A DNA stretch of 34,881 nucleotides from Flavobacteriales bacterium (GTDB lineage Bacteria; Bacteroidota; Bacteroidia; Flavobacteriales_D; Sanyastnellaceae). Each line of letters starts with the position of its first letter. Position 1 is the stretch's first letter. The stretch lies in the NCBI GenBank assembly GCA_015663855.1, contig DQRJ01000140.1, positions 1 through 34,881 on the forward strand, written 5' to 3'. The notes under the pieces are model-generated. The model had not been told where the DNA came from, ran no database searches, and saw only the letters and a program-made list of their open reading frames with translations. The translations under genes were made by a program, and so were the position numbers. Positions 24,982 to 32,864 of this stretch are shown here, piece after piece.

Positions 24982-25827
24982 CTAATGATGCAGCATTCTA
25001 ATCGAAAAGTCAAGTTTAGACTTAAGATTTTTCCTGTGGACAATTGCGTCTAAAAACCCGTGCTCAAGAAGAAACTCAGACCTTTGAAACCCCTCTGGTA
25101 AATCCTTTCCAATTGTTTCTTTTACAACTCTAGGCCCGGCGAAAGCGATTAAAGCATTAGGCTCAGCAATGTTTAGATCCCCAAGCATAGCAAAAGAAGC
25201 AGTAACTCCACCTGTTGTTGGGTCTGTTAAAATGCTGATATAAGGTAATCCTGCTTTTGCTAACATTGAAAGTTTAGCGCTTGTTTTTGCCATTTGCATC
25301 AAGCTAAGACCAGCCTCCATCATCCTCGCACCGCCTGACTTTGAAATACAGATAAATGGTACTCCTTTCTTTATTGCGTGATCTATACCTCTAGCTATTT
25401 TCTCTCCAACAACTGACCCCATTGAGCCTCCAATAAAAGAGAAATCCATACAAGCAATAACTACAGGAATACCTTCTAATTCTCCAGAAGCAACTCTTAG
25501 TGCGTCGTTGAGACCGGTTTTCTTTTTTGCCTCCATTAATCTATCGGGATATGACTTAGTGTCAACAAACTCAAGCGGATCCTCAGATATCATTTTAGGG
25601 GCTAAACTGCGACATTTACCTTTATCAAAAAGTAGGGCGAAATATTCAGTACTTCCTATTCTTTCGTGATGGTCACAATATCCACAAACCCATAATGCAT
25701 CCTCGTGATCTTGGGCAGACACAACTGTTTTACAGCTTGGGCATTTATACCACGCCCCCTCCGGTATCTCCTTTTTCTCAGCAGATTTCGTCTTAATTCC
25801 CTCAGTATTTCTCTGGAACCAACCCAT
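24982..25827 (-). CDS. accD: Acetyl-CoA carboxylase carboxyltransferase subunit beta
   Basis: This 281-residue subunit transfers the carboxyl group from biotin to acetyl-CoA, making malonyl-CoA for fatty-acid synthesis, in complex with AccA. The N-terminal zinc ribbon has C29, C32, C48 and C51 (YKCPSC and WVCGYC). The crotonase-like core shows SGGARMMEAGLSLMQMAKT and ILTDPTTGGVTASFAMLGD, the acyl-CoA oxyanion loops. It ends with GFQRSEFLLEHGFLDAIVHR. The gene lies 27 bases after the outer-membrane protein gene, and a -7 box fits in that gap, so it may have its own promoter. Confidence 0.97.
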   Translation of the reverse strand: MGWFQRNTEGIKTKSAEKKEIPEGAWYKCPSCKTVVSAQDHEDALWVCGYCDHHERIGSTEYFALLFDKGKCRSLAPKMISEDPLEFVDTKSYPDRLMEAKKKTGLNDALRVASGELEGIPVVIACMDFSFIGGSMGSVVGEKIARGIDHAIKKGVPFICISKSGGARMMEAGLSLMQMAKTSAKLSMLAKAGLPYISILTDPTTGGVTASFAMLGDLNIAEPNALIAFAGPRVVKETIGKDLPEGFQRSEFLLEHGFLDAIVHRKNLKSKLDFSIRMLHH

Positions 25828-25840
25828 ACCTTTTTTTTGA

Positions 25841-25848
25841 CAAAGTTA
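25841..25848 (-). promoter_or_regulatory. Candidate accD promoter -7 element
   Basis: On the minus strand TAACTTTG (25848-25841) matches TAnnTTTG exactly and sits in the 27-base gap before accD. The predicted leader is only about 10 bases, an A-run followed by GGT before the ATG. No clear -33 element is seen; that position would fall within the upstream coding region. Confidence 0.45.
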
Positions 25849-25854
25849 ATGTGC

Positions 25855-28140
25855 TTAGAACGGATGACCTAAACCTAAGTGAAAAGCACCATCAGGCCAT
25901 TTTTCGGTCACCCACCTCTCTCCTTTTTCTCTGGTAGGGTCATGCATCCTCAATGCGTAATCAAATCGAATTAAAAAGAATTCAAAATCTAACCTCAAGC
26001 TTAAACCGGCACTAGCAGCGATTGACTCCCATGATGAAGATTTTAAGGATACATTATTAGAACCCCCCGTATCATGCAACCATACATTGCCTAAATCAGT
26101 AAACATCGCAACAGTTGTGAATGGGGACCATTTGATTCTCAATTCAGCTGACGCATCAAGTCTGATATCTCCTACTCCTTGTAAAACACCTTGAATAGGA
26201 TCGCTTTTAGAATATAATCCAGGCCCCAAATCTCGCACAGGCCACCCCCTTACGCCATTAGCACCTCCTCCGAAGAAGCCTTTGTCATAAGGGATAGCTT
26301 CTGTCCCTTGTCCCACAAATGCACTTCCAAAGCGTAATCGAGCTGCAAAAGTTTGGTCGGGCCTGTTTCGGATATCTTTCTTGATAACCCAAGCGCCATC
26401 TACGCGGGCGAACTTGGCAATGGGAACATTTCCAATTAATACTCCACCGTCATCAGCTACTTCTAATCCAAGTAGCGGAGAAAACGTTTTCGTCATTACA
26501 CCTGACCATTCTATACCGAGTCCGACATTAGATCCTTCAGCACCCACAAGTGAAGTCCAACCTATCCTGCTCCCACTTAATGCATAGTCGCTAAACCGCT
26601 GTTTTAATAGTTCGTCATCCTCGGAGTCTAGCCATTCTTCAAATTCGTTCGAAATATCCAATTTCACAAACGAAACATGAAGGATGTCAATATTTATTTT
26701 ACTTTTCCTAGCTGCATTTTCTACCCAATCAATTCTATGAATATAATCAAATGAACTACTGGTATATTCTGGTCTAGATTCTTTTGCCGCCTGTATTATC
26801 CATTCTGTGTGAGGCGAGGTTGATTTGGGTAATGTGCCTAATCGTTTTGGGGGCAAACCTATTGTTCTATATGATCCTAGAAAACCAAACTCGCCACTGT
26901 TTGGTACTATTGAAGATGAACTATATGAGAATGGTTGAGTAGATGCAATTGACGCAGACAATGTAATGGCAATCACATCTCCTCTCCTACTAACGTTCCT
27001 GTCAGACCAAGTGAATTTACCCAATGGACCGTAACGCGTATCAGCTCTAGTCATGTCAAACTCTAGTGCAGCGTTATATCTTGGAGAATCGTGCATTTCT
27101 ATTGTTACATCAACAGTACCTAGTTCATCGCCAGAATTAATAGGGAAGTCCTTCTTTATTTCGACTCCTTTTAATGCAGAAACCATAGTCAACCTTCGGT
27201 ATGAAGACTCAAACTTTGCAGGATCAAACCCTAGCCCCTCCTCAAGAGTAACTAGATGTTGTAGTAGAGAAGACCTCAGCGGTCTAGTCATATCACTTTG
27301 GTCGAAAAGAATTGAACCTATTTTCATTGACCTATGTGGGATGTTAGTCGCTGTACCTTCAATGTGCTGTCCTCTAAGTATTACTTCAATATTTACACCT
27401 GCATGTCTGTGAATTGTGTCCAACGAAAACTTAATAAAACCCTCATTGAAAGTTGCATATCCTAGGCCTCCTGCAAGTCTAGATATTCGATTTCTCTCTT
27501 GTTGAAGAGAGTTCATACTTAAGGGATCTCCTACTTGGAGTAAAGTAGATGATTTAATTGCATTTAAAGGGAGTCCTGAAGTTTTCGTGTTCCAGGAGAT
27601 AGAATCTATTGTCCATCGTTCTCCTAACCTAACGTTGAAAACCGCTCCCCAACCTGACATGTGTGAAGAATCCGGATAAACTTCGACATGAGCTTGAAGA
27701 TGTCCCTCTTGATTAAGGATCTGGGTCATTTTAGAACTCGTTCTAAACAATTCACTTTCATCATAAAAAGATGGTGGTTCTCCAAACAACTCCCTAACTC
27801 CATAACGCAGCCCTCCAGGCTCTTTGTTTTTAAGGCTTCTTCTATCTAAACTCTTCTTCAGAGCTTCGGGGCGTATCATTTTATAGGCCCAAAGTCGCCA
27901 TGTCATCCCGATGAATCTCCTGTTTGGTCTAACTCTAAAAGCTCCTTCAAGAGATAGCAAGAGATCATCCGACATCCCTCCTAGTTCAACATCTTCTACC
28001 TCAATGGATTGAGAGATAAGCAGATGCTCTTGGCTTTGTGATAATAGATTTGAAGAGCTAAGTAATGATATGGCAATTAGAACGGTAGAGGTGTAACTTG
28101 GTGCCGTGAATATTCTAACTAAGAACGAGCGAAACGCCAT
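25855..28140 (-). CDS. BamA/TamA-like outer-membrane assembly protein (Omp85 family)
   Basis: From ATG 28140 the protein has 761 residues, with a signal peptide whose core is TSTVLIAISLL. N-terminal POTRA-like repeats precede a beta-barrel. The Omp85 signature GGANGVRGWPVRDLGPG contains the conserved VRG(W/Y/F) loop arginine that sits inside the barrel. The chain ends in a C-terminal phenylalanine (LGHPF), as expected for a Bam-recognised barrel. It could insert outer-membrane proteins or lipids; the split between BamA and TamA cannot be settled here. A longer frame to 28203 would overlap the divergent SpoU methyltransferase further. Even this start overlaps that gene by 35 bases. accD follows on the same strand. 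Confidence 0.85.
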   Translation of the reverse strand: MAFRSFLVRIFTAPSYTSTVLIAISLLSSSNLLSQSQEHLLISQSIEVEDVELGGMSDDLLLSLEGAFRVRPNRRFIGMTWRLWAYKMIRPEALKKSLDRRSLKNKEPGGLRYGVRELFGEPPSFYDESELFRTSSKMTQILNQEGHLQAHVEVYPDSSHMSGWGAVFNVRLGERWTIDSISWNTKTSGLPLNAIKSSTLLQVGDPLSMNSLQQERNRISRLAGGLGYATFNEGFIKFSLDTIHRHAGVNIEVILRGQHIEGTATNIPHRSMKIGSILFDQSDMTRPLRSSLLQHLVTLEEGLGFDPAKFESSYRRLTMVSALKGVEIKKDFPINSGDELGTVDVTIEMHDSPRYNAALEFDMTRADTRYGPLGKFTWSDRNVSRRGDVIAITLSASIASTQPFSYSSSSIVPNSGEFGFLGSYRTIGLPPKRLGTLPKSTSPHTEWIIQAAKESRPEYTSSSFDYIHRIDWVENAARKSKINIDILHVSFVKLDISNEFEEWLDSEDDELLKQRFSDYALSGSRIGWTSLVGAEGSNVGLGIEWSGVMTKTFSPLLGLEVADDGGVLIGNVPIAKFARVDGAWVIKKDIRNRPDQTFAARLRFGSAFVGQGTEAIPYDKGFFGGGANGVRGWPVRDLGPGLYSKSDPIQGVLQGVGDIRLDASAELRIKWSPFTTVAMFTDLGNVWLHDTGGSNNVSLKSSSWESIAASAGLSLRLDFEFFLIRFDYALRMHDPTREKGERWVTEKWPDGAFHLGLGHPF

Positions 28141-28891
28141 AAAGGGTCTGCGCAACCGTGAAAACCGGCTACAGGAGAATCGTATGGTGGTGGAGGGAAA
28201 CAAAGGTGTTCTTGAATTACTTGGTAGTTCTAATGAGACGCAGCGAATTTACGTCACGAACTGCCATGAGATTGACACAATTAGAAATCTTGCTCTTACA
28301 AAAGGAGTGGATATTATTGAAGTTTCTTCTAAAGACATGGAAATAATGTCTAGTTTGAGAACTGCTCCAGGAGTATTGGCAATTGGTAAGATTGCCAATT
28401 CTAGCGTAGAAGACATTATCGCTAATTTAAAAGACACGACTAGAACTGGCGTGCCTACCCTTCTCGTTCTTGATGACTTATCGGATCCAGGAAATGTTGG
28501 CACATTAATTAGGACGGCTGATTGGTTTGGTCTTGCAGGAATTATTTGCTCGCCCAGGACGGCAGATATTTGGAATCCGAAAACTATACAATCTTCAATG
28601 GGCTCTGTTTTCAGAATGCCTATATGTATAGCCGACCCCTTAAATGTGATAGCCACGTTTAAATTGCAAGCTGTAGCTCTTGATTCTAGTGGAGAAAATA
28701 TTTACACATCAGACTTTATGCCTGACGCTTTTATTGTAGGCTCTGAATCTCATGGCGTTAATAAGGATCTAATTGACTCCTGTAGTACTACCTGGGCTAT
28801 TCCAGGCAGCGGTGGTGCTGAATCCTTAAATGCTGCAATTGCAGGAGCAGTTGTTTCTTCTGAATTAGCGAGAAGATGCTCTATGACTTAA
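28106..28891 (+). CDS. SpoU/TrmH-family RNA 2'-O-methyltransferase
   Basis: The start is GTG at 28106. The following residues (ILTKNERNAIKGLRNR...MVVEG) align with the usual N-terminus of TrmH/RlmB-like enzymes, so a later start would truncate it. The 261 residues contain the three SpoU motifs: LDDLSDPGNVGTLIRTADWFG (motif 1), IVGSESHGVNKDLI (motif 2) and IPGSGGAESLNAAIAGAVV (motif 3), which form the knotted SAM site. The N-terminal substrate-binding domain resembles rRNA-modifying members, so rRNA is the likelier target than tRNA. The 3' end overlaps the convergent acyltransferase gene by 11 bases. Confidence 0.93.
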   Translation: MNILTKNERNAIKGLRNRENRLQENRMVVEGNKGVLELLGSSNETQRIYVTNCHEIDTIRNLALTKGVDIIEVSSKDMEIMSSLRTAPGVLAIGKIANSSVEDIIANLKDTTRTGVPTLLVLDDLSDPGNVGTLIRTADWFGLAGIICSPRTADIWNPKTIQSSMGSVFRMPICIADPLNVIATFKLQAVALDSSGENIYTSDFMPDAFIVGSESHGVNKDLIDSCSTTWAIPGSGGAESLNAAIAGAVVSSELARRCSMT

Positions 28892-30020
28892 GCCTGCATT
28901 TAGCCCTAAGTGGCTGCATGGTAATTTCACACCAAGTCCTTTTTATTTCTTCTTCTGTGCCCACATTTTCACCCACTTTCTGAACCACTTCTTTGAGTCT
29001 TTTGTGGAATAAACCTTCATCTTCATCTGTCACATCTACTTCTCCTGAACAGGCTGTAAGGTTAGTTATTCCAAGATATTTTGCTGCTAATATTTGATTA
29101 GGCCAAATCTTATACCCCTGATATATCGCCTCATCTACGAGTGTAGCAATAACACGCTCTGTTCTATCTCCCTCAATCTCCTTCCATGGGATGATATTAC
29201 AGAATTCAAGGTGAATCCTACCTTTCCACCCCGTGAGCCCGACAGCCATACTCATTTCATCCTCCCCTGCTTTTTTTTCGTATTCTCCGTCTTTCTTGAG
29301 CTTAATTAGTTCTTTAACTTTCATTGCGTCACAAGGATCCCATTCGTAAGAAATACATACAGGCATGACATTTAGCGAGTCCCATGAATCTTGCCCGCCT
29401 TCCGAAATCAACATTCGAATCAAAGCTGGCGAAGTTTGATCGATACCATCTTTCGCACGTCCTTCTTTTTGGGCTAACCAAACAGAACTTCCCTCGCTCA
29501 CGACATGCCTTATGTATGATGCGACTAAAAGACTGCTTTCCCACCTCTCTCTGGGGCCTCCTCCTCTTTTAACAATGAAACATCTGTTCAATCTGACTAA
29601 ATCTTCAACCCACTTTTGCGAAAGTAAATTATCTCCAATCCCTATTTCAGTAGAAGGAAAACCACTTCCCATCCTTGCAACATTGACTAATGAGGGGTCC
29701 AGAACTATATCCCTGTGATTTGTGAGATGAAGAGTTGGGTTTTCGAGGTGTTTTTCAGAGATGCCTTTCGCAAATCCTAAGGAGACACCGTCCGTAGTTG
29801 ACTCAATTAATGCCTCAAGAAAAGGGAAAGTGAGTTCATCTTGAAAGTCTTGAACGCTATCAATCGTACACATGCCTTCAGCTATTTCTCTCGCGTTTTC
29901 CTCACCAATCAAAGGAGTTAAGAGAGCTTCCCAATCTAACTTTTTAGCTAAATTGCAAGAAGCAGTGCCAGCCTCAGAGTCATAAAATGGACGAATATTT
30001 TCGAAGTCTTCGATTTGCAT
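28881..30020 (-). CDS. Glycerol-phosphate acyltransferase family protein (PlsC/PlsB-like)
   Basis: ATG at 30020 gives 379 residues; a TTG at 30032 would add four residues. The acyltransferase block begins at LTNHRDIVLD, in which the histidine and aspartate are five residues apart rather than the usual four (HX4D). The acceptor-binding motif reads QKEGRAKDG, close to the PlsB form EGxRSxxG rather than the PlsC FPEGTR form. The family acylates glycerol phosphate or lysophosphatidate in phospholipid synthesis at the inner membrane; the exact substrate is not certain. There are no obvious transmembrane helices. The gene is divergent from the helicase, with only 39 bases between starts. Confidence 0.8.
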   Translation of the reverse strand: MQIEDFENIRPFYDSEAGTASCNLAKKLDWEALLTPLIGEENAREIAEGMCTIDSVQDFQDELTFPFLEALIESTTDGVSLGFAKGISEKHLENPTLHLTNHRDIVLDPSLVNVARMGSGFPSTEIGIGDNLLSQKWVEDLVRLNRCFIVKRGGGPRERWESSLLVASYIRHVVSEGSSVWLAQKEGRAKDGIDQTSPALIRMLISEGGQDSWDSLNVMPVCISYEWDPCDAMKVKELIKLKKDGEYEKKAGEDEMSMAVGLTGWKGRIHLEFCNIIPWKEIEGDRTERVIATLVDEAIYQGYKIWPNQILAAKYLGITNLTACSGEVDVTDEDEGLFHKRLKEVVQKVGENVGTEEEIKRTWCEITMQPLRAKCRLKS

Positions 30021-30043
30021 GCGCGGGGGCAAGATACCGCTAG

Positions 30044-30051
30044 TACCTTTG
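30044..30051 (+). promoter_or_regulatory. Candidate helicase promoter -7 element
   Basis: TACCTTTG matches TAnnTTTG exactly and ends 8 bases before the helicase ATG at 30060, implying a very short leader. The nearest upstream TTTG (30014-30017) is too far for a standard -33. Confidence 0.4.
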
Positions 30052-30059
30052 TCACCATT

Positions 30060-31355
30060 ATGAGTTTTGAAGAACTAAAAATAACAAGGCAGTTTTTAAA
30101 TTCAATTGAAGACTCGGGATTCAAGAATCCTACTCCTATCCAAAGTAAAGCGATACCTCCAATCCTTGCTGGTCAAGATGTTATAGGCATAGCCCAAACA
30201 GGTACAGGCAAGACAGCTGCATTCGCTCTTCCAGTTCTTATAAAAGTTAAATACCCTCAGGGCAATGCTCCCAGAGCGTTAATTCTTGTTCCAACAAAAG
30301 AGCTTGTAATACAAGTTCATTCGGTATTTGAGTCTCTAGCAACATATACTGACCTTAGATGTTTGGCACTTTATGGTGGTGTAGGGCCTAAAACTCAACT
30401 TGAAGAACTATCTAAAGGATCAGATGTTTTAATTGCTACCCCTGGAAGATTTATGGATCTATACCTTAAAGGTGGAGTTGAAACTAAGAAGATAAAGACA
30501 CTTGTCCTTGACGAAGCGGATCGCATGATGGACATGGGTTTCATGCCTCAATTAAGAAATATTTTAGAGATAATTCCAAACAAACGTCAGAACCTGCTTT
30601 TCAGCGCAACTTTTCCTGATAGAGTAGTAACTTTAAGTGAAGAATTCCTTCTTTGGCCTACAAGAATAGAAGTAAGTCCACCAGCAACACCAGTCTCTAC
30701 GGTAACCCAAATTAAGACAGCTGTCCCTAATATCAGGACGAAACTGAACATGCTCAGCCATCTTTTAACTGACATATACCCAGAGGACAGAGCTCTTGTA
30801 TTCGTTAGGACTAAAGAGCAAGCAGAGGCTATTTCTAAATTTCTTGAAAGAACTATTCCAGGAGGTGTACGAGGAATGCACAGCAATAAAGCTCAAAACA
30901 CAAGGCTTTACGCGATGACATTGTTCCGAGAGGGTGCTATTCGAGTTTTAGTTAGCACAGACGTTAGTAGTCGCGGAATAGATGTGCCAGAAACGAAACT
31001 TGTGATAAACTGTACAGTTCCTAGAAATTCGGCTGACTACGTTCACCGAATAGGAAGGACGGGAAGGGCCTTTAGAGAGGGTGTGGCTCATACTTTGTTT
31101 GATCCGAGTGAAGAGGCTTACTTAAAAGCTGTAGAGTCTTATCTACCTTCTAAAAATGTGATACTTGAGGTGCCTCTCCCCGATTGTGTTACAGTTGAAG
31201 AAACACCACCAGCTGAAGCAAAGCAAATGGCTATGGATATCGATGCTCAGAAACGCAAGGCGGACCCAGATTTCAAAGGAGCGTTTCACGAAAGAAAGCA
31301 TAAACGACCTGTGGCTAAGTCACGCCAACAACGCAGCGCTCGCAGGAGGAAGTAG
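30060..31355 (+). CDS. DEAD-box RNA helicase (RhlE-like)
   Basis: ATG 30060 (431 residues) starts with MSFEELKITRQFL, the usual entry to the Q motif; the longer frame from 30015 overlaps the acyltransferase start region and adds 15 atypical residues. Core motifs: Q motif (F21 to Q28), AQTGTGKT (45-52), PTKEL (78-82), ATPGRF (126-131), DEAD (151-154), SAT (182-184), VSTDVSSRGIDVP and HRIGRTGR. The C-terminal extension is basic (KHKRPVAKSRQQRSARRRK) and probably binds RNA. Likely roles are RNA unwinding in ribosome assembly or mRNA decay. The 3' end overlaps the small unknown gene by 36 bases. Confidence 0.95.
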   Translation: MSFEELKITRQFLNSIEDSGFKNPTPIQSKAIPPILAGQDVIGIAQTGTGKTAAFALPVLIKVKYPQGNAPRALILVPTKELVIQVHSVFESLATYTDLRCLALYGGVGPKTQLEELSKGSDVLIATPGRFMDLYLKGGVETKKIKTLVLDEADRMMDMGFMPQLRNILEIIPNKRQNLLFSATFPDRVVTLSEEFLLWPTRIEVSPPATPVSTVTQIKTAVPNIRTKLNMLSHLLTDIYPEDRALVFVRTKEQAEAISKFLERTIPGGVRGMHSNKAQNTRLYAMTLFREGAIRVLVSTDVSSRGIDVPETKLVINCTVPRNSADYVHRIGRTGRAFREGVAHTLFDPSEEAYLKAVESYLPSKNVILEVPLPDCVTVEETPPAEAKQMAMDIDAQKRKADPDFKGAFHERKHKRPVAKSRQQRSARRRK

Positions 31356-31610
31356 TCTTACCCCGTCAACTTCTAATACATATCCCACTTCATAACACAT
31401 TACAGCAAGCTTTCCGTTGGGGAGTGATTCGATATGTGTGTGGTAATTGAAGTCGAACCCGTTGTTTCTAAGCCACATAAAAGAGGAGTCGGCTAACTCA
31501 TTCACTTTAGGCTCTTGTCTTAGTCGCTTTAGTAATGTCCGGTTCTTGTTTAGCACCACCCCTACCTTTCTTCTTTTTGTAGGAAAATCGAATAATTCTT
31601 TTGTTTTCAT
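31320..31610 (-). CDS. Small protein of unknown function
   Basis: I choose ATG 31610, giving 96 residues (MKTKELFDFPTKRRK...). A longer frame from 31703 would run across the divergent promoter of the 3-hydroxyacyl-CoA dehydrogenase. The N-terminal half is basic; the C-terminal half has beta-like segments (FNYHTHIESLPNGKLAVMCYEVGYVLEV). There is no signal peptide or membrane helix. The last 36 bases are antisense to the helicase 3' end. I do not recognise the family; it may be restricted to this lineage. Confidence 0.6.
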   Translation of the reverse strand: MKTKELFDFPTKRRKVGVVLNKNRTLLKRLRQEPKVNELADSSFMWLRNNGFDFNYHTHIESLPNGKLAVMCYEVGYVLEVDGVRLLPPASAALLA

Positions 31611-31684
31611 AGTGGCAAGAAAACAAATATTATAGTTTGGTGATATATAAACTTTGCAGACCACAACTCTGAGTTTGTAGTCGT

Positions 31685-31692
31685 TACTTTTG
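31685..31692 (+). promoter_or_regulatory. Candidate promoter -7 element for 3-hydroxyacyl-CoA dehydrogenase
   Basis: TACTTTTG matches TAnnTTTG exactly and ends 5 bases before the ATG at 31698, suggesting a nearly leaderless transcript. No correctly spaced -33 TTTG. Confidence 0.4.
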
Positions 31693-31697
31693 TCCTT

Positions 31698-32864
31698 ATG
31701 CAAACTAACTTAGAAGTGAACCGTGTAGGCATTGTAGGAGCTGGAGCTATGGGGTCTGGAATAGCCCAAATTGCTTCGCAGGCCGGCTGTATTGTCGTCT
31801 TATTCGATATTGTGCAAGATGCATTAGACATTAGTGAGGCAAAACTGAACAAAGTGATGGCTCGCCTTGTAGAGAAAGGTCGAGTTACTAAAGATGAGTC
31901 AGTCCAGATACAGGCTAGGATTCAAAGGACTACTGTTATGGATGAGCTTGTGGACTGCGAATTAGTGGTGGAAGCTGTTGTAGAAAACCTCGATGTCAAG
32001 CACGCGGTATTTAGTAAAATCGAGGCGATAGTTAGTGAGGAGACGATATTAGCTTCGAATACCTCCTCGTTGTCGATAACGTCTATCGCTGCTGGATGCG
32101 ACCGCCCCGAGCGTGTTGTGGGATTGCACTTCTTTAATCCTGCGCCGGTAATGCCTTTGGTTGAAATTATTCCTGCAGTCCAAACTCGTATGGATCTCCC
32201 GTCCGAGCTTGTAGAGCTTATGCGATCTTGGGGAAAGGCTCCCGTTATCGCTAAGGATACTCCGGGATTTATCGTAAATCGTGTGGCCCGCCCATTTTAT
32301 GGTGAAGCCCTTAGAATTCTCGATGAGGGAATCGCAGATGTACCTTCTATTGACGCAGCGATGCGAAGTTCGGGCTTTCGAATGGGTCCATTTCAACTGA
32401 CCGATCTTATAGGGCACGATGTAAACTACGCTGTTACGGTATCTGTCTTCAAAGCATTCTATTACGACCCTCGATTTATGCCCAGCATAACCCAATTAAA
32501 GCTAGTAGAGGCAGGATGGCTCGGCCGTAAATCAGGTCGAGGGTTCTACAACTACGATGAAGCCATTGTCGACAAGGAAATAACTAACGACCTCCAAACT
32601 TCTATCTCTGAACGAATTATCGCAATGCTTATTAATGAAGCTGCAGACGCAGTTTACTACGGAATAGCAAGTGCTAAAGACGTAGATACAGCAATGCTCA
32701 AAGGGGTTAACTATCCTAAGGGATTACTAGTTTGGGCTGAAGAATGGGGACTAGAAAAAGTAGTCAGCATCATCGATGCACTAAGAGACACGTACGGGGA
32801 AACACGATACAGATGTAGCCCCTTACTCCGAAAACTCGCTAACGAGGGCGGGAAATTTCACTAA
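31698..32864 (+). CDS. 3-hydroxyacyl-CoA dehydrogenase (3-hydroxybutyryl-CoA type)
   Basis: This 388-residue NAD(P)-dependent enzyme interconverts 3-hydroxyacyl-CoA and 3-ketoacyl-CoA. The Rossmann glycine motif is GIVGAGAMGSGIAQ (11-24). The catalytic region has SNTSSLSITSIA, then LHFFNPAPVMPLVEII with the active-site histidine. Two C-terminal 3HCDH domains follow (around DTPGFIVNRVARPFYGEALRI and then AMLINEAADAVYYGIAS), the arrangement of PaaH-like or tandem-domain proteins. It lacks an enoyl-CoA hydratase domain. A thiolase gene that could supply or consume acetoacetyl-CoA lies about 0.8 kb beyond its 3' end, convergent. It overlaps the NlpC/P60 gene by 4 bases tail to tail. Confidence 0.93.
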   Translation: MQTNLEVNRVGIVGAGAMGSGIAQIASQAGCIVVLFDIVQDALDISEAKLNKVMARLVEKGRVTKDESVQIQARIQRTTVMDELVDCELVVEAVVENLDVKHAVFSKIEAIVSEETILASNTSSLSITSIAAGCDRPERVVGLHFFNPAPVMPLVEIIPAVQTRMDLPSELVELMRSWGKAPVIAKDTPGFIVNRVARPFYGEALRILDEGIADVPSIDAAMRSSGFRMGPFQLTDLIGHDVNYAVTVSVFKAFYYDPRFMPSITQLKLVEAGWLGRKSGRGFYNYDEAIVDKEITNDLQTSISERIIAMLINEAADAVYYGIASAKDVDTAMLKGVNYPKGLLVWAEEWGLEKVVSIIDALRDTYGETRYRCSPLLRKLANEGGKFH

